64,000 nucleotides of DNA from Paenibacillus polygoni (GTDB lineage: Bacteria > Bacillota > Bacilli > Paenibacillales > Paenibacillaceae). The stretch is from positions 3,481,501 to 3,545,500 of the forward strand of contig NZ_CP127162.1 in the NCBI RefSeq assembly GCF_030263935.1, given 5' to 3'. Of this stretch, positions 9,013 through 18,146 are shown one piece after another. Position 1 is the first letter of the stretch. Each line of letters opens with the position of its first letter. Both the position numbers and the translations under genes were made by a program. The notes beneath the pieces were generated by a model that had not been told where the DNA came from, made no database searches, and saw only the letters and a program-made list of their open reading frames with translations.

Positions 9013-10356
9013 TTAAATTTCGTTTTCTTCCAAAAATTTAATATCAAAATCGCCTTTGCCAAACACCGGATGCTCAAGCAATCTCATATGGAATGGGATC
9101 GTAGTAGGAATACCTTCTACCGCAAACTCAGAAAGCGCGCGTTTCATTTTGCTAACCGCCTCATCCCGTGTAGGAGCCCATACAATTAGTTTTGCAATCA
9201 TAGAGTCATAATACGGCGGAATGTTATAACCTTGGTAGGCAGCGCTGTCTACCCTTACTCCCGGACCTCCAGGAGGCAGATAGAAATTAATTTTGCCTGG
9301 AGCAGGCATGAAATTACGGCTAGGGTCTTCTGCGTTAATACGGCATTCCATGGACCAGCCGTTAATCGTAATGTCTTCCTGAGTAAAGGACAACGGATTC
9401 CCTTCAATGACAGAAATCATTTCTTTGATGAGGTCCACACCTGTCACCATTTCTGTAACAGGATGTTCTACCTGAATACGGGTATTCATTTCCATGAAGT
9501 AGAAATCCCCGTCAGGGCTGAGCAAAAATTCAAGAGTTCCTGCTCCCGCATAGTTTACAGCCAGGGCAGCACGTACCGCAGCATCTCCCATACTTTTCCG
9601 CGTTTCTTCGCTTATGATCGGACAAGGTGCTTCTTCAATCAGCTTTTGTCTTCTGCGCTGAATGGAGCAGTCTCTTTCTCCTAAGTGAACCGCGTTACCA
9701 TGCTTGTCGGCAATGATCTGAATTTCTACGTGTTTCATACCTGTTAAGAATTTTTCGAGATAAACGCCAGCATTCCCGAATGCTTTTTGTGCTTCCTGCT
9801 GGGCCGCAGTGATTTGTTTGATCAGAGATTCTTCATCCTCTGCGATGCGAATCCCTTTCCCTCCGCCGCCGGCAGTGGCTTTAATAATAATAGGATAGCC
9901 GATATCGCGAGCAATCATAACTGCCTCATCCAAATTCTCAACGAGTCCATCCGATCCAGGAATAACAGGCACCCCTGCATCTCTCATCGTCTGTTTTGCA
10001 ACCGCTTTGTCTCCCATTTTGGTAATAGCATCAGCTGATGGGCCAATAAAAGAAATGTTGCAAGACTCACAGATTTCTGCAAAATCAGCATTTTCAGCTA
10101 AAAAACCATAGCCGGGATGAATGGCATCACATTCTGTAAGAGTTGCAACACTCATTATATTTGTAATATTAAGATAACTCTCTTTAGAGAGAACAGGGCC
10201 GATGCAGTATGCTTCATCTGCAAGACGTACATGCAGCGCATCTCGGTCTGCCTCTGAATAGACAGCTACCGTTGAGATGCCTAGTTCTTTACAAGCACGA
10301 ATAATCCGAACAGCAATCTCGCCACGGTTGGCAATCAATATTTTTTGAAAATTCAT
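9013..10356 (-). CDS. accC: Acetyl-CoA carboxylase, biotin carboxylase subunit
   Basis: AccC carboxylates the biotin of AccB using ATP and bicarbonate, the first half-reaction of malonyl-CoA formation for fatty acids. The 447-residue protein contains the N-terminal carbamoyl-phosphate-synthase-like domain ([20 protein letters not shown]), the ATP-grasp glycine-rich loop [14 protein letters not shown], and the [20 protein letters not shown] catalytic segment, then a biotin-carboxylase C-terminal domain. AGGAGG precedes the ATG by 8 bases. It lies 67 bp after accB, in the usual accBC operon. Confidence 0.96.
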   Translation of the reverse strand: MNFQKILIANRGEIAVRIIRACKELGISTVAVYSEADRDALHVRLADEAYCIGPVLSKESYLNITNIMSVATLTECDAIHPGYGFLAENADFAEICESCNISFIGPSADAITKMGDKAVAKQTMRDAGVPVIPGSDGLVENLDEAVMIARDIGYPIIIKATAGGGGKGIRIAEDEESLIKQITAAQQEAQKAFGNAGVYLEKFLTGMKHVEIQIIADKHGNAVHLGERDCSIQRRRQKLIEEAPCPIISEETRKSMGDAAVRAALAVNYAGAGTLEFLLSPDGDFYFMEMNTRIQVEHPVTEMVTGVDLIKEMISVIEGNPLSFTQEDITINGWSMECRINAEDPSRNFMPAPGKINFYLPPGGPGVRVDSAAYQGYNIPPYYDSMIAKLIVWAPTRDEAVSKMKRALSEFAVEGIPTTIPFHMRLLEHPVFGKGDFDIKFLEENEI

Positions 10357-10423
10357 TTATACATCCTCCTTTGGAGCTTTACTCTAATGAAACCGTATTA
10401 CAGAGTGGTTCACCAATAGGAGA

Positions 10424-10924
10424 TTACTCCGATTTAACCAAGAACAACGGTTGACCGTACTCAACGAGTTGACCATTCTGTACGAGGATCTCAACGATCT
10501 CGCCTTTAACGTCAGCTTCAATCTCGTTCATGAGTTTCATTGCTTCTACAATACATACGGTTGTTTTCTCCGTCACTTTGCTGCCTGGACTTACAAAAGC
10601 TGCTGCTTCAGGCGACGGTGAGGAATAAAATGTACCCACCATAGGTGAAACAATCTTATGTAAATTGGATTCTGTCTTCTCAGATGTTTCCTGAACAGGC
10701 GCTGCTTGATTTCCAGGCGCGTTACTTACAGATGGTGTATGGCTAGGCTGCATCATCTGAGTTACAGGCGGATATGCACTTACGTTTACTGGTGCTTGTA
10801 CATATTCAGTCGGACCTGGCTTGCGTATTGTCAGTTTGGAACCTTCGTTTTCAATTTCAACCTCTTGTACAGAAGTCTCATCAATCAGCTTTATTAATTC
10901 TTTAATTTCATTTAATTTAAACAT
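10424..10924 (-). CDS. accB: Acetyl-CoA carboxylase biotin carboxyl carrier protein
   Basis: AccB carries biotin between the carboxylase and the transferase. Its C-terminal lipoyl/biotinyl domain has the biotin site EAMKLMNEI, with the acceptor lysine at about residue 130. A Pro/Ala/Gln-rich flexible linker (about 38-85) separates it from a short N-terminal helical domain ([20 protein letters not shown]), the usual architecture. The gene follows a terminator after spoIIIAH, so it likely has its own promoter; a TATAAT-like box stands at about 10988-10993 but no convincing -35 is seen. Confidence 0.95.
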   Translation of the reverse strand: MFKLNEIKELIKLIDETSVQEVEIENEGSKLTIRKPGPTEYVQAPVNVSAYPPVTQMMQPSHTPSVSNAPGNQAAPVQETSEKTESNLHKIVSPMVGTFYSSPSPEAAAFVSPGSKVTEKTTVCIVEAMKLMNEIEADVKGEIVEILVQNGQLVEYGQPLFLVKSE

Positions 10925-11002
10925 GAATTATAGTCACTCCTTCGGCATACTGCCATCTTCACTCGGACAGTGATAACGTTATGTATTATATCACAATCAT
11001 TA

Positions 11003-11045
11003 AAAATGGAAAGAGCCCGGAAACGTTGTCCCCGGGTCTCTTCCC
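11003..11045 (-). terminator. Terminator at the end of the spoIIIA operon
   Basis: Arms GGAAAGAGCCCGG (from 11008) and CCGGGTCTCTTCC (to 11044) pair with a short loop, and the minus strand then reads ATTTTTA. It lies 18 bases after the spoIIIAH stop and separates the sporulation operon from accBC. Confidence 0.75.
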
Positions 11046-11062
11046 TAAAAGTGAGTACACTG

Positions 11063-11773
11063 TTATTCTTTTACATACTGTACTCGAACTTTATCTTGTG
11101 TTACATCAAGCTCATTAATGACCATATCAACGATCGTAACCGCATCTTTTGCTTCGAGTTTTTCGCTGATTACAACCACTTTATATTGGTCGTTATCCTC
11201 TTCTACAATCGCATTTGCGTATTGCTGAGAAAGTTGCTCTTCAATTCCTGTAATTTTCGAATTTTTCTCTTCTAGTATACGCAATTGTTCCACTGCTTTT
11301 GCATTCTCTTCTGGTGTTTTACTGTTATCGCCTGCTGCTGCAAGCAGTTCACTTTCTATTCTGGAATTCTCAGCTGTACGCTCCCATTGGTAGTTCTCAA
11401 ATATATTAGCAGCAGAAGCGGAGGTGTTTTGAGCTTCCATTTCTTTCAGTACTTCTTCATCGGTTTTTGCTGCATCCGTTTTTTCCGAGGATACTTCTTC
11501 TTCGACTACTGCATCAGGTGCAGCGGGAGCCCCTGTCTCATCTGTTTGTTCCCCTGTTACAAGACCCTCTGTAACGACTTCGTTCATAACAAGTCCATCC
11601 AGCGGATTCGTTGCGGAAGCTTCCTGTGCATCACTAGGCGTGCCTTTGATTTGCTCTGTTTCTGCGACCTGGTTAGATGTCCCCGTATCTTCTGTAAACA
11701 GATAGTAAGCAGAAAGTACGACCATTAGACTCAGCATCGATACGAGCCATATCGTTTGTCTTTTATTCGTCAT
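11063..11773 (-). CDS. spoIIIAH: Stage III sporulation protein AH
   Basis: SpoIIIAH sits in the mother-cell membrane and pairs through its extracellular YscJ/FliF-like domain with forespore SpoIIQ, joining the two cells during engulfment. The chosen start, ATG 11773 (236 residues), has GGGAGG 9 bases upstream; an upstream in-frame start lacks one. One transmembrane helix (about residues 6-24) is followed by a long Glu/Thr/Ala-rich linker, then the conserved C-terminal ring-building domain (SRIESELLAAAGDNSKTPEE to the end). The linker makes it somewhat longer than the B. subtilis protein. It is the last gene of spoIIIA. Confidence 0.92.
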   Translation of the reverse strand: MTNKRQTIWLVSMLSLMVVLSAYYLFTEDTGTSNQVAETEQIKGTPSDAQEASATNPLDGLVMNEVVTEGLVTGEQTDETGAPAAPDAVVEEEVSSEKTDAAKTDEEVLKEMEAQNTSASAANIFENYQWERTAENSRIESELLAAAGDNSKTPEENAKAVEQLRILEEKNSKITGIEEQLSQQYANAIVEEDNDQYKVVVISEKLEAKDAVTIVDMVINELDVTQDKVRVQYVKE

Positions 11774-11833
11774 TGTTTTATTCCTCCCAAAATGATTTAA
11801 ATTAACTACATCTCCCACCTACAGGTGTGGAAT

Positions 11834-12475
11834 CTACTCTTGTTTCCTTGGTACAACCGATATTCGATAGGATTCAACGTTTAGTCCTTTTTCGACAGCT
11901 TCTGTTATGAGATCTTTAACAATTTTATTCTCGGCCCCTTTTGCAACGACGAGTACACCGCGGATTTGAGGTTTGATCTTCTTAGTAATAATCGGTGATT
12001 GGTCTCCTGAAATATCATAGGTAACAATTTCCCCGTCTCTTGTGTACTGAGTTATACTGCGCTTTCCGCCATTTGCATCTGTTTCCTCCGTATTTTGCTG
12101 CGTATCCTGCCGGTTCCTCTCGACCACAATCTCTTCTGTAGAATCAATGGTAACCATGACATCCACTGTTCCCACGCCTACAATTTGTTCGAGTATCCCT
12201 TTAATTTTGGATTCAAATGCATGCTCAGTAGTATCAAAAGGGGTCATCTCACCTTCTGCAGCACCAAAAGCAGATTGTACACTATTATCCAGCGGCGGCT
12301 CTCTCCCCACGTTCTCTGTATCGATCTCTTTCACATTAATGAAAGAACTAATGATGATAATAGCTACACCGATCAAGCCGACAATAATTAACCACCGGAA
12401 GGTTTGCGTTCGTTTCGTTGTTCCTTCATCAGACGACCCGATCCATTTATTTAAGCTGTTTCTCAGTTTTCCCAT
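11834..12475 (-). CDS. spoIIIAG: Stage III sporulation protein AG
   Basis: SpoIIIAG forms a large ring in the SpoIIIA-SpoIIQ channel. The 213-residue protein has one transmembrane helix (about 27-47, TFRWLIIVGLIGVAIIIISS) and an extracellular domain with the ring-building motif segment KIKGILEQIVGVGTVDVMVT and the C-terminal VEKGLNVESYRISVVPR. GGAAGGAGC precedes the ATG at 12475. It is flanked by spoIIIAF and spoIIIAH in the standard order. Confidence 0.93.
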   Translation of the reverse strand: MGKLRNSLNKWIGSSDEGTTKRTQTFRWLIIVGLIGVAIIIISSFINVKEIDTENVGREPPLDNSVQSAFGAAEGEMTPFDTTEHAFESKIKGILEQIVGVGTVDVMVTIDSTEEIVVERNRQDTQQNTEETDANGGKRSITQYTRDGEIVTYDISGDQSPIITKKIKPQIRGVLVVAKGAENKIVKDLITEAVEKGLNVESYRISVVPRKQE

Positions 12476-12502
12476 TTCAACTGCTCCTTCCCATTTATTT
12501 CG

Positions 12503-13234
12503 TTACAGTTCCCTGTTTCTTTCCGGTTTCAAAATAACAATGTGTTTGGCATCAACCTGCCACTGTCCTTCAATCAAAGACATGATCTGATCAGCTTCTG
12601 TTCCTGTCATAACAGAGACGGCTTCCTCTCCTGAATCATATGGCCTCTCTTTCGGTGCAGCCTCTTCATTCGTAAGATCAGATATTCGGACGGAAATGGG
12701 ATTCTGATCCACAGGAGTAATTTCTATCGGCCCGTTCTCTGAACTCATCGTTATTTGTCTATCTTCATTACTTTGTCCCATCGTGACTTTCACACTGGTG
12801 ATGGAGGTTAGTTCAGCACTCTTGTCCGTTTTTTTCTCAGTTCCAAGGATAACGCTGACCGATTCAACCGGAAGCTCCGTTTCTCTTTCGATTTGCTCTT
12901 TAATTTGATCTGCTACTTCTTTAGCTGCCCACTCTTTGGCTTTCAGATCTTGTTGCTTATGGAGCTTTTCCCCTTCGTCCAGGATGTCGTCCAGCGTCAT
13001 GGCCTGGATCTGTCCCCCGTCTTTCGTCCAGTCCCTAAGTGCTTCCTTAAGCCTTGCATCAGGATCACTGCTTAGCAGATTGATTAAGGGGGTGATTAAT
13101 GTCAGGAGTATAAGCAAACTCAGTACAAGCTTGACATACCGCTCCATAGATCGATTGGGAAGCAGCATATCCACAAAGGTAGCCAGTAAAACGACCAGTA
13201 TCAGTTCTCGCAGCCATCCGCTCAGCCATTCCAC
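12503..13234 (-). CDS. spoIIIAF: Stage III sporulation protein AF
   Basis: A mother-cell membrane component of the SpoIIIA channel. Two N-terminal transmembrane helices (about residues 7-25 and 33-55 from this start) precede a soluble domain with the stretch DQIKEQIERETELPVESVSV. I favour the GTG at 13234 (243 residues), six bases after GGAGGTG, because family members begin right before the WLxxW motif; an ATG at 13258 with a GAGG site is the alternative. The C-terminal half is longer than in B. subtilis and is low in conservation. Confidence 0.88.
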   Translation of the reverse strand: MEWLSGWLRELILVVLLATFVDMLLPNRSMERYVKLVLSLLILLTLITPLINLLSSDPDARLKEALRDWTKDGGQIQAMTLDDILDEGEKLHKQQDLKAKEWAAKEVADQIKEQIERETELPVESVSVILGTEKKTDKSAELTSITSVKVTMGQSNEDRQITMSSENGPIEITPVDQNPISVRISDLTNEEAAPKERPYDSGEEAVSVMTGTEADQIMSLIEGQWQVDAKHIVILKPERNREL

Positions 13235-13329
13235 TGTATCCACCTCCGTTTTGTACATTTTTACATCCTCTACTTATCGCGTTTCTCTGACCGAAGGGTA
13301 CCTCTAAATCGTCATTCCCCTCATTTTGC

Positions 13330-14520
13330 TCACCTCAACATTACCGTCATATTCCCAGCTGTCAGCATGATCGTTATCGCAAGAAAGAACATGAGACTGA
13401 CCGCTGCGAGCGCAGCGAAGACATAAATTAAACTTTTGCCAATTGCCTGCAGACATCCCACGATCGGTGTATCGCCGAGGGGCTGCATTAAGGCTGCTGC
13501 GAGATTATATATAAAAGCGAGAGTCAAAATCTTGAGAGCCGGGAATGCACATAAGAATAAAATAATAATGACTCCCGCAAGTCCAATCGAATTTTTAACT
13601 AACAAGGATGCGGTTATCACCGTATCCGTTGCATCTGCAAGAACTTTGCCGACGACGGGAACAAAATTGCCTGATACATACTTTGCTGCCCGAATCGTAA
13701 CTCCATCAGTAACCGAACTTGTCGCCCCTTGAACAGAGATAACGCCTAAAAAAATCGTTAGAACGACCCCCAGTACTCCAATTCCAATGAGTCTAAGCAG
13801 GTTTGCAAGCTGTGTCAGCTTGTACTTGTCCGTTAAAGAACTGACTAAATGCAGAACAGCTGAGAAAAATAAAAGCGGAAATACGATCTTATAGATCAGT
13901 ACGCCGATCGTGTGAATCATAAATACGATAAGCGGATGTGTAACACTGACGGTTACGATGTTCCCCATAGATGCAAGTAAGGCAAACAGCAGAGGAATCA
14001 TAGCGAGCATAAAATTAATCATCCGATCGATCGCTTCTTCGGCATAACCAATGGCGACACTGAAGCTGTTAATCGAAATGACGATAATCACCATATAACA
14101 AATGGCGTAAGCCACTTTACTTATCGTACTTTTTTCGAAGGCTGTTTGAAGAGTCTCTAAAATCATACTTAAGATGTTCAGCATAATGATCGTAACGAGC
14201 AGCTTTGCATTGAATAGAACTTCATGTAACAAATACTGGCCTATTGCTCCAAACATATTTTTTATACTTAGTGATTCTCCGCCGGGCATCAGCATGTCCA
14301 TAAATGAGGGCAGCTTGCCTTCAGGAAAAAACCCTCCGTATTCATCGATGAGAGACTGCCAGTACCTTTCCACCTGCTCTGTCGGCAGTTGTTCAACTTG
14401 CTTATTGGCCCAGTCGGTTACAGGGGAGTCCGCAAAAACCTGGTTTGCAAGTGCAAAGAAAAAACACAACATCAGTGTGACAATCACGATCTGATTGCGG
14501 GATCCACTGGAATTTTTCAT
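13330..14520 (-). CDS. spoIIIAE: Stage III sporulation protein AE
   Basis: The large polytopic membrane protein of the SpoIIIA complex, close to 396 residues like the B. subtilis one. A cleavable signal sequence (about residues 9-31, ending ALANQVFA) is followed by a short extracytoplasmic part and about seven transmembrane helices between residues 90 and 390. GGAGG lies upstream; GTG 14523 and ATG 14520 are adjacent in-frame starts and either may be used. It follows spoIIIAD by about 20 bp. Confidence 0.93.
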   Translation of the reverse strand: MKNSSGSRNQIVIVTLMLCFFFALANQVFADSPVTDWANKQVEQLPTEQVERYWQSLIDEYGGFFPEGKLPSFMDMLMPGGESLSIKNMFGAIGQYLLHEVLFNAKLLVTIIMLNILSMILETLQTAFEKSTISKVAYAICYMVIIVISINSFSVAIGYAEEAIDRMINFMLAMIPLLFALLASMGNIVTVSVTHPLIVFMIHTIGVLIYKIVFPLLFFSAVLHLVSSLTDKYKLTQLANLLRLIGIGVLGVVLTIFLGVISVQGATSSVTDGVTIRAAKYVSGNFVPVVGKVLADATDTVITASLLVKNSIGLAGVIIILFLCAFPALKILTLAFIYNLAAALMQPLGDTPIVGCLQAIGKSLIYVFAALAAVSLMFFLAITIMLTAGNMTVMLR

Positions 14521-14543
14521 CACATCTTACTTCCTCCACCTCT

Positions 14544-14933
14544 TTATACCGGCAGCAGCTTCATCACTGTTTCAATAATAATGCTGATAATGGGTACAGC
14601 CAGTACCAGAATCAGCACTTTGCCGGCAAGTTCAATTTTGGATGCAATGCTTTCTTGTCCCGCATCCCTTACAATTTGTGCGCCAAACTCTGCAATGTAG
14701 GCAATACCGATAATTTTCAGTATTGTTTTTAAATGGATCTCATCCATTCCGGAGGATTGGGCCATCCTCTCGAGTACCTGGAGCACAGCACCAATTTTGC
14801 CGATAACAAACATGAAGATTAGGATCCCTGCTGTTGTTGCAATCAAAAATGCAAACAGCGGCTTTTGTTCTTTGACTATAAGAATCAAGATGGTCGCTAT
14901 GAGTCCAAGTCCTACGATTTGAATGATTTCCAT
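14544..14933 (-). CDS. spoIIIAD: Stage III sporulation protein AD
   Basis: A 129-residue membrane protein with four predicted helices, including IIQIVGLGLIATILILIV at the N-terminus and an internal repeat-like relation to SpoIIIAC (GIAYIAEFGAQIVRDAGQES). It is a channel component needed for forespore sigma-G activity in the mother-cell compartment. AGGTG lies before the ATG at 14933. Confidence 0.93.
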   Translation of the reverse strand: MEIIQIVGLGLIATILILIVKEQKPLFAFLIATTAGILIFMFVIGKIGAVLQVLERMAQSSGMDEIHLKTILKIIGIAYIAEFGAQIVRDAGQESIASKIELAGKVLILVLAVPIISIIIETVMKLLPV

Positions 14934-14963
14934 TTCTAATCACCTGTTTAGATAAGGCTCTAT

Positions 14964-15167
14964 TTAATGAAAAAGGAAAATAGATTTAATCTCCTGGAGC
15001 AAATTGTCGAGCATTCGCACTACCATGAACAAGACCACCACAAAGCCTATTAACGTGACCCAGTGCGCCATATCTTCTTTTCCCATTTGCTTTAGTACCG
15101 TATGAATCATGGCGATGATAATGCCGATACCTGCGATTTGAAAGATCGCATTCACTTCTAAATTCAT
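14964..15167 (-). CDS. spoIIIAC: Stage III sporulation protein AC
   Basis: A 67-residue protein with two transmembrane helices (about 7-25 and 36-55), including the conserved loop LKQMGKEDMAHW. Length equals the family norm (68 in B. subtilis). GAGGTG precedes the ATG at 15167, and the gene starts 17 bp after spoIIIAB. Confidence 0.93.
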   Translation of the reverse strand: MNLEVNAIFQIAGIGIIIAMIHTVLKQMGKEDMAHWVTLIGFVVVLFMVVRMLDNLLQEIKSIFLFH

Positions 15168-15183
15168 TTACTCTGGCACCTCA

Positions 15184-15702
15184 CTATAAGATCAGAATGA
15201 CGATCAGCGCCCCGACCAGAAGACCAAGACTGCGGCTCATCTTTTCGTACTTCAGTTGATCTTCCCGAGCCGTGATTTCTTCATGATTTAATTGCTGGAT
15301 GGCAAGCGTAATATGTTTGTTTTGTTCCTCTCTGTCGCTTGTCCCGAGACTTAAACTCAGCTGAAGGATCACGTCTTTCTCTGGTTGTTTCATAGCCGTT
15401 TGGCTCCAGTATTTGTCTACCGCATAGTGAAAGCTTTCGCTTGCCGAATGCCCTTTAGGAGAGTTCATATGCTCTGCAGCCGCTATGAAAAGACGTCCAA
15501 GCGGTTTACTCGCTTGCGATCCTATCTTATGAAGCGCATCAGCAAGCGGACTATAACTATAATTAATTTCCGTCAGCAGACGCTGGAAGATGAGAACAAG
15601 CTCTCTAATCTGCTTGGGTCGGGAAGCAAAAAGATTCGCCTTATACATGCCTAGCAAAGTTCCTGAAAGCATGATCATCAGAGCACCTATGAGTTTAAGC
15701 AT
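15184..15702 (-). CDS. spoIIIAB: Stage III sporulation protein AB
   Basis: SpoIIIAB resembles type II secretion GspF-like proteins. The ATG at 15702 (172 residues, MLKLIGALMIMLSG) is chosen because AGGTGG lies just upstream and the family begins at this point; it overlaps the 3' end of spoIIIAA by 8 bases, so the two are coupled. An N-terminal and a C-terminal hydrophobic helix flank a helical domain containing RQIRELVLIFQRLL-like sequence. Confidence 0.93.
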   Translation of the reverse strand: MLKLIGALMIMLSGTLLGMYKANLFASRPKQIRELVLIFQRLLTEINYSYSPLADALHKIGSQASKPLGRLFIAAAEHMNSPKGHSASESFHYAVDKYWSQTAMKQPEKDVILQLSLSLGTSDREEQNKHITLAIQQLNHEEITAREDQLKYEKMSRSLGLLVGALIVILIL

Positions 15703-16669
15703 GAGCGCCACCTGCGTTTGTAATGCCTTGCTGCTGTAAGGTTCTGTTTTTACTATCTGCAAGTCTGTACGTCACTTTTTTACCGAAGCGATCAATCATA
15801 ACGTACATCTGAAACAATTCTTCCTGAATTAAATCCTTAATAAATGGACGTTTGCTCAGGTCAGCCATATCCCTTGCATGTGCACTTGCAATGACGGAAA
15901 TACCGGCATTCAGTGCCTCTTTTATCGCTTCTGCATCTTCTTCTCTGCCAATCTCATCGACAATCAGCACTTCGGGTGACATGGATCTCAGCAGCATCAT
16001 CATCCCTTCGGCTTTCGGACAAGCGTCCATCACATCTGTTCGCGGTCCAACATCAAAAGTAGGAACGCCTTTATAACTGCCGGCAATTTCGGAACGTTCG
16101 TCCACAATACTCACTTTGAAACTTCTTCTTTTCTCGCTTCCATGGCTGATCTGTCTGGCTATATCCCGAAGCAGTGTCGTTTTCCCTTGCTGCGGAGAAG
16201 AAACGATGAGCGTATGTTTGATTCGTGAAGTTCGGTAGTCTACAAGATGTGGAATAATCTGATCCGCTGCACCGTTAATCTCTTTGGCGATCCGAACATT
16301 AAATCCACTGATATCTCTTAAATGTTCTACTCTCCCATTTTTAAGTACCGTTCTTCCAGCTAGTCCAATCCGGTGTCCGCCTGGAATCGTGATGAAACCT
16401 TTCCGAAGTTCTTCTTCCATCGTGTAGAGCGAATGATTACTGATGACTTCTAGGAATCGGTGAGTATCCTCCCTAGATGGACAATAAGCTTCTGACTGTA
16501 TTTTTGTGGGCTTCGAAAGCCGGGTTACAAAATAGTGCTCCCCATTTGTGTTAATTTCGAGAGGCCTTCCCTCACGAATTCGAACTTCCTCCAATGATTC
16601 TAGAAGCGGTCTAGGAAGATGCATCAGCAGTGTTTTTAGCGACTCTGGGAATAACTCAAGCCATTTCAA
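15695..16669 (-). CDS. spoIIIAA: Stage III sporulation protein AA (AAA+ ATPase)
   Basis: SpoIIIAA is the predicted ATPase of the SpoIIIA channel, related to type II/IV secretion ATPases. The 324-residue protein has a Walker A motif SSPQQGKTT (about 157-165) and a Walker B motif VLIVDEIG (about 234-241). It starts with TTG at 16669, seven bases after GGGGGTG. It is the first gene of the operon; a sigma-E-like promoter stands about 85 bases upstream (16752-16780). Confidence 0.94.
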   Translation of the reverse strand: MKWLELFPESLKTLLMHLPRPLLESLEEVRIREGRPLEINTNGEHYFVTRLSKPTKIQSEAYCPSREDTHRFLEVISNHSLYTMEEELRKGFITIPGGHRIGLAGRTVLKNGRVEHLRDISGFNVRIAKEINGAADQIIPHLVDYRTSRIKHTLIVSSPQQGKTTLLRDIARQISHGSEKRRSFKVSIVDERSEIAGSYKGVPTFDVGPRTDVMDACPKAEGMMMLLRSMSPEVLIVDEIGREEDAEAIKEALNAGISVIASAHARDMADLSKRPFIKDLIQEELFQMYVMIDRFGKKVTYRLADSKNRTLQQQGITNAGGAHA

Positions 16670-16751
16670 GTTCCGGCACCCCCGTTCCCTAGAAAATCAG
16701 GGCTTTTTTCAAGGCCCTTTCCGGGGGCCCGTTTTTGTTGGTCATACCCCA

Positions 16752-16780
16752 TATTTATGCCTGTACACGTTTTTTATGAC
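16752..16780 (-). promoter_or_regulatory. Candidate sigma-E promoter of spoIIIA
   Basis: On the minus strand a -35-like GTCATAAA (16773-16780) is followed after 13 bases by a -10-like CATAAATA (16752-16759). This fits the mother-cell sigma-E consensus (about GTCATATT, 13-15 bp, CATACAAT) and lies between the yqhV stop and spoIIIAA. B. subtilis spoIIIA is sigma-E dependent; use here is inferred. Confidence 0.55.
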
Positions 16781-16789
16781 GGGAATCTA

Positions 16790-17053
16790 TCATTTTTTTA
16801 AAATACCAATTAAGAGACAAGTAACTCCCATAAGTACCCACGCCAATTTACCAAATGAAAGCTTGTCTGCCATCCCTACTAGTCCAATAGATGTGGTTAG
16901 AATAAGGATCATCGGACCAACAAAAGCAAGGGCGGAATTCACGGCAAGAGCTTTCTCGACCTGATTAAATCTCAGCATAAGCAAGGCAGCAATCAATTCT
17001 GCTGACCCTGAAAAGATACGTAAAATAGCCATCGACAATACATATTTATCCAA
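16790..17053 (-). CDS. yqhV: YqhV-like small membrane protein
   Basis: An 87-residue protein with three predicted transmembrane helices (about 5-25, 38-58, 65-85). It lies immediately upstream of spoIIIAA on the same strand, the position of yqhV in B. subtilis, and its length and topology fit the YqhV family. The function is unknown. The promoter of spoIIIA overlaps the region just after its stop. Confidence 0.7.
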   Translation of the reverse strand: MDKYVLSMAILRIFSGSAELIAALLMLRFNQVEKALAVNSALAFVGPMILILTTSIGLVGMADKLSFGKLAWVLMGVTCLLIGILKK

Positions 17054-17228
17054 TGCAGCGTTCCTCCCTGAAGCAAGTTTGTCTTAGAACATATGCAAAA
17101 ACGATTCTATTTATATCCACAGAAAAAAAAGAGGTAGGCACCTGCCCTTCTCCCGCTGCATATAGTAAGAATAGATAGGTTGGATGATGTAGAGAAACAG
17201 TGCAAAAACAAGTTAGGGAGGTACACCT

Positions 17229-17963
17229 ATGCGTATCGATGTTGTTGCCAGTGCCAGTGAAATACGCACAGAAGATGTGATTCACCGCAGCGCAGTGGTT
17301 ATCGATGTATTTCGAACAACGAGTACCATTGTTACTGCTCTAGCTCAAGGGGCAATCTGTATTACGCCCGTAGAAACCGTACCAAAGGCTAAACAGCTTG
17401 GGCTTGAAGGTATGTTTCTAGGCGGCGAACGATTCTGTAAAAAAATAGCTGGATTTGATGCGGGGAACTCGCCTTTGGAATATACAAAAGAATTAGTAGA
17501 AGGAAGAAAAGGAATTATGACCACCACAAGCGGTACTAGAGCTTTGATTAAAGCTGGAAAGGCTTCCTATATTTTCACAGCAGCCTTTTTAAATGTAAAA
17601 GCTTGTGCAGAGGTGCTAGCGGAGGTTGATCTAGATATCGCTATTCTTTGTGCAGGTCAACAGGACAGGTTAACTATGGAGGATTCACTTTGCGCTGGAA
17701 TGCTCATTCATTATATAAAGCAATCAGCTGTACAGCCCGTACGTCTTAATGATTTAGGGTTGGTTGTTCACCAAGCTTACCTTGGCTGTGAGGCAGACCT
17801 TCGAAATAAGCTGAAAGAGAGCAACGAGGCAAAGAGGTTAACAAAGCAAGGTCATGAAAAAGATGTGGATTATTGTTTAACGGAGAATGCTTTTACCCTT
17901 GTTCCTGTTATGGAAGACCACTTTCTAGTCCCCTGGAAGGCAAAAGAGAAAAAAATAATATAA
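17229..17963 (+). CDS. comB: 2-phosphosulfolactate phosphatase (ComB family)
   Basis: ComB removes phosphate from 2-phosphosulfolactate to give sulfolactate; in sporeformers this supplies (3R)-sulfolactate for the spore core. The 244-residue protein shows family features: an N-terminal acidic/VVIDVFRTTSTIVTAL segment, TTTSGTRALIKAGKA in the middle and AILCAGQQDRLTMEDSLCAG. The ATG at 17229 is preceded by a GGGAGGT site. It is alone on the plus strand here, and a MITE-like repeat begins 5 bases after its stop. A spore role is inferred from the setting. Confidence 0.85.
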   Translation: MRIDVVASASEIRTEDVIHRSAVVIDVFRTTSTIVTALAQGAICITPVETVPKAKQLGLEGMFLGGERFCKKIAGFDAGNSPLEYTKELVEGRKGIMTTTSGTRALIKAGKASYIFTAAFLNVKACAEVLAEVDLDIAILCAGQQDRLTMEDSLCAGMLIHYIKQSAVQPVRLNDLGLVVHQAYLGCEADLRNKLKESNEAKRLTKQGHEKDVDYCLTENAFTLVPVMEDHFLVPWKAKEKKII

Positions 17964-17967
17964 GAAT

Positions 17968-18085
17968 AAATCAATTTCATAACTCATTAAAACAATAAAT
18001 ATGTAACTATATATAGACAAATAGAACCATTTTGATCTATATATACTCCTGACTAAAGCAACGAAAGGTATTATGAAATGGATTC
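17968..18085. repeat. MITE-like element, copy 1 (partner at 51971-52086)
   Basis: This 118-bp stretch is nearly identical to 51971-52086: I count seven substitutions and one 2-base indel. Its ends form imperfect inverted repeats (AATCAATTTCATAA at 17969-17982; TTATGAAATGGATTC at 18071-18085). It has no coding capacity. It sits between the comB stop and the shared comB/lysC terminator. No target duplication is evident around this copy. Confidence 0.75.
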
Positions 18086-18130
18086 AAAAAAAGAGACTTA
18101 CACGTTATTTACCGTGTAAGTCTCTTTTGC
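18086..18130. terminator. Bidirectional terminator between comB and lysC
   Basis: A 12-bp perfect stem, GAGACTTACACG (18093-18104) and CGTGTAAGTCTC (18113-18124), is flanked by A-run on the left and TTTT on the right, so it can stop comB (plus) and lysC (minus) transcripts. Confidence 0.85.
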
Positions 18131-18146
18131 GATATACTACCGTCAT

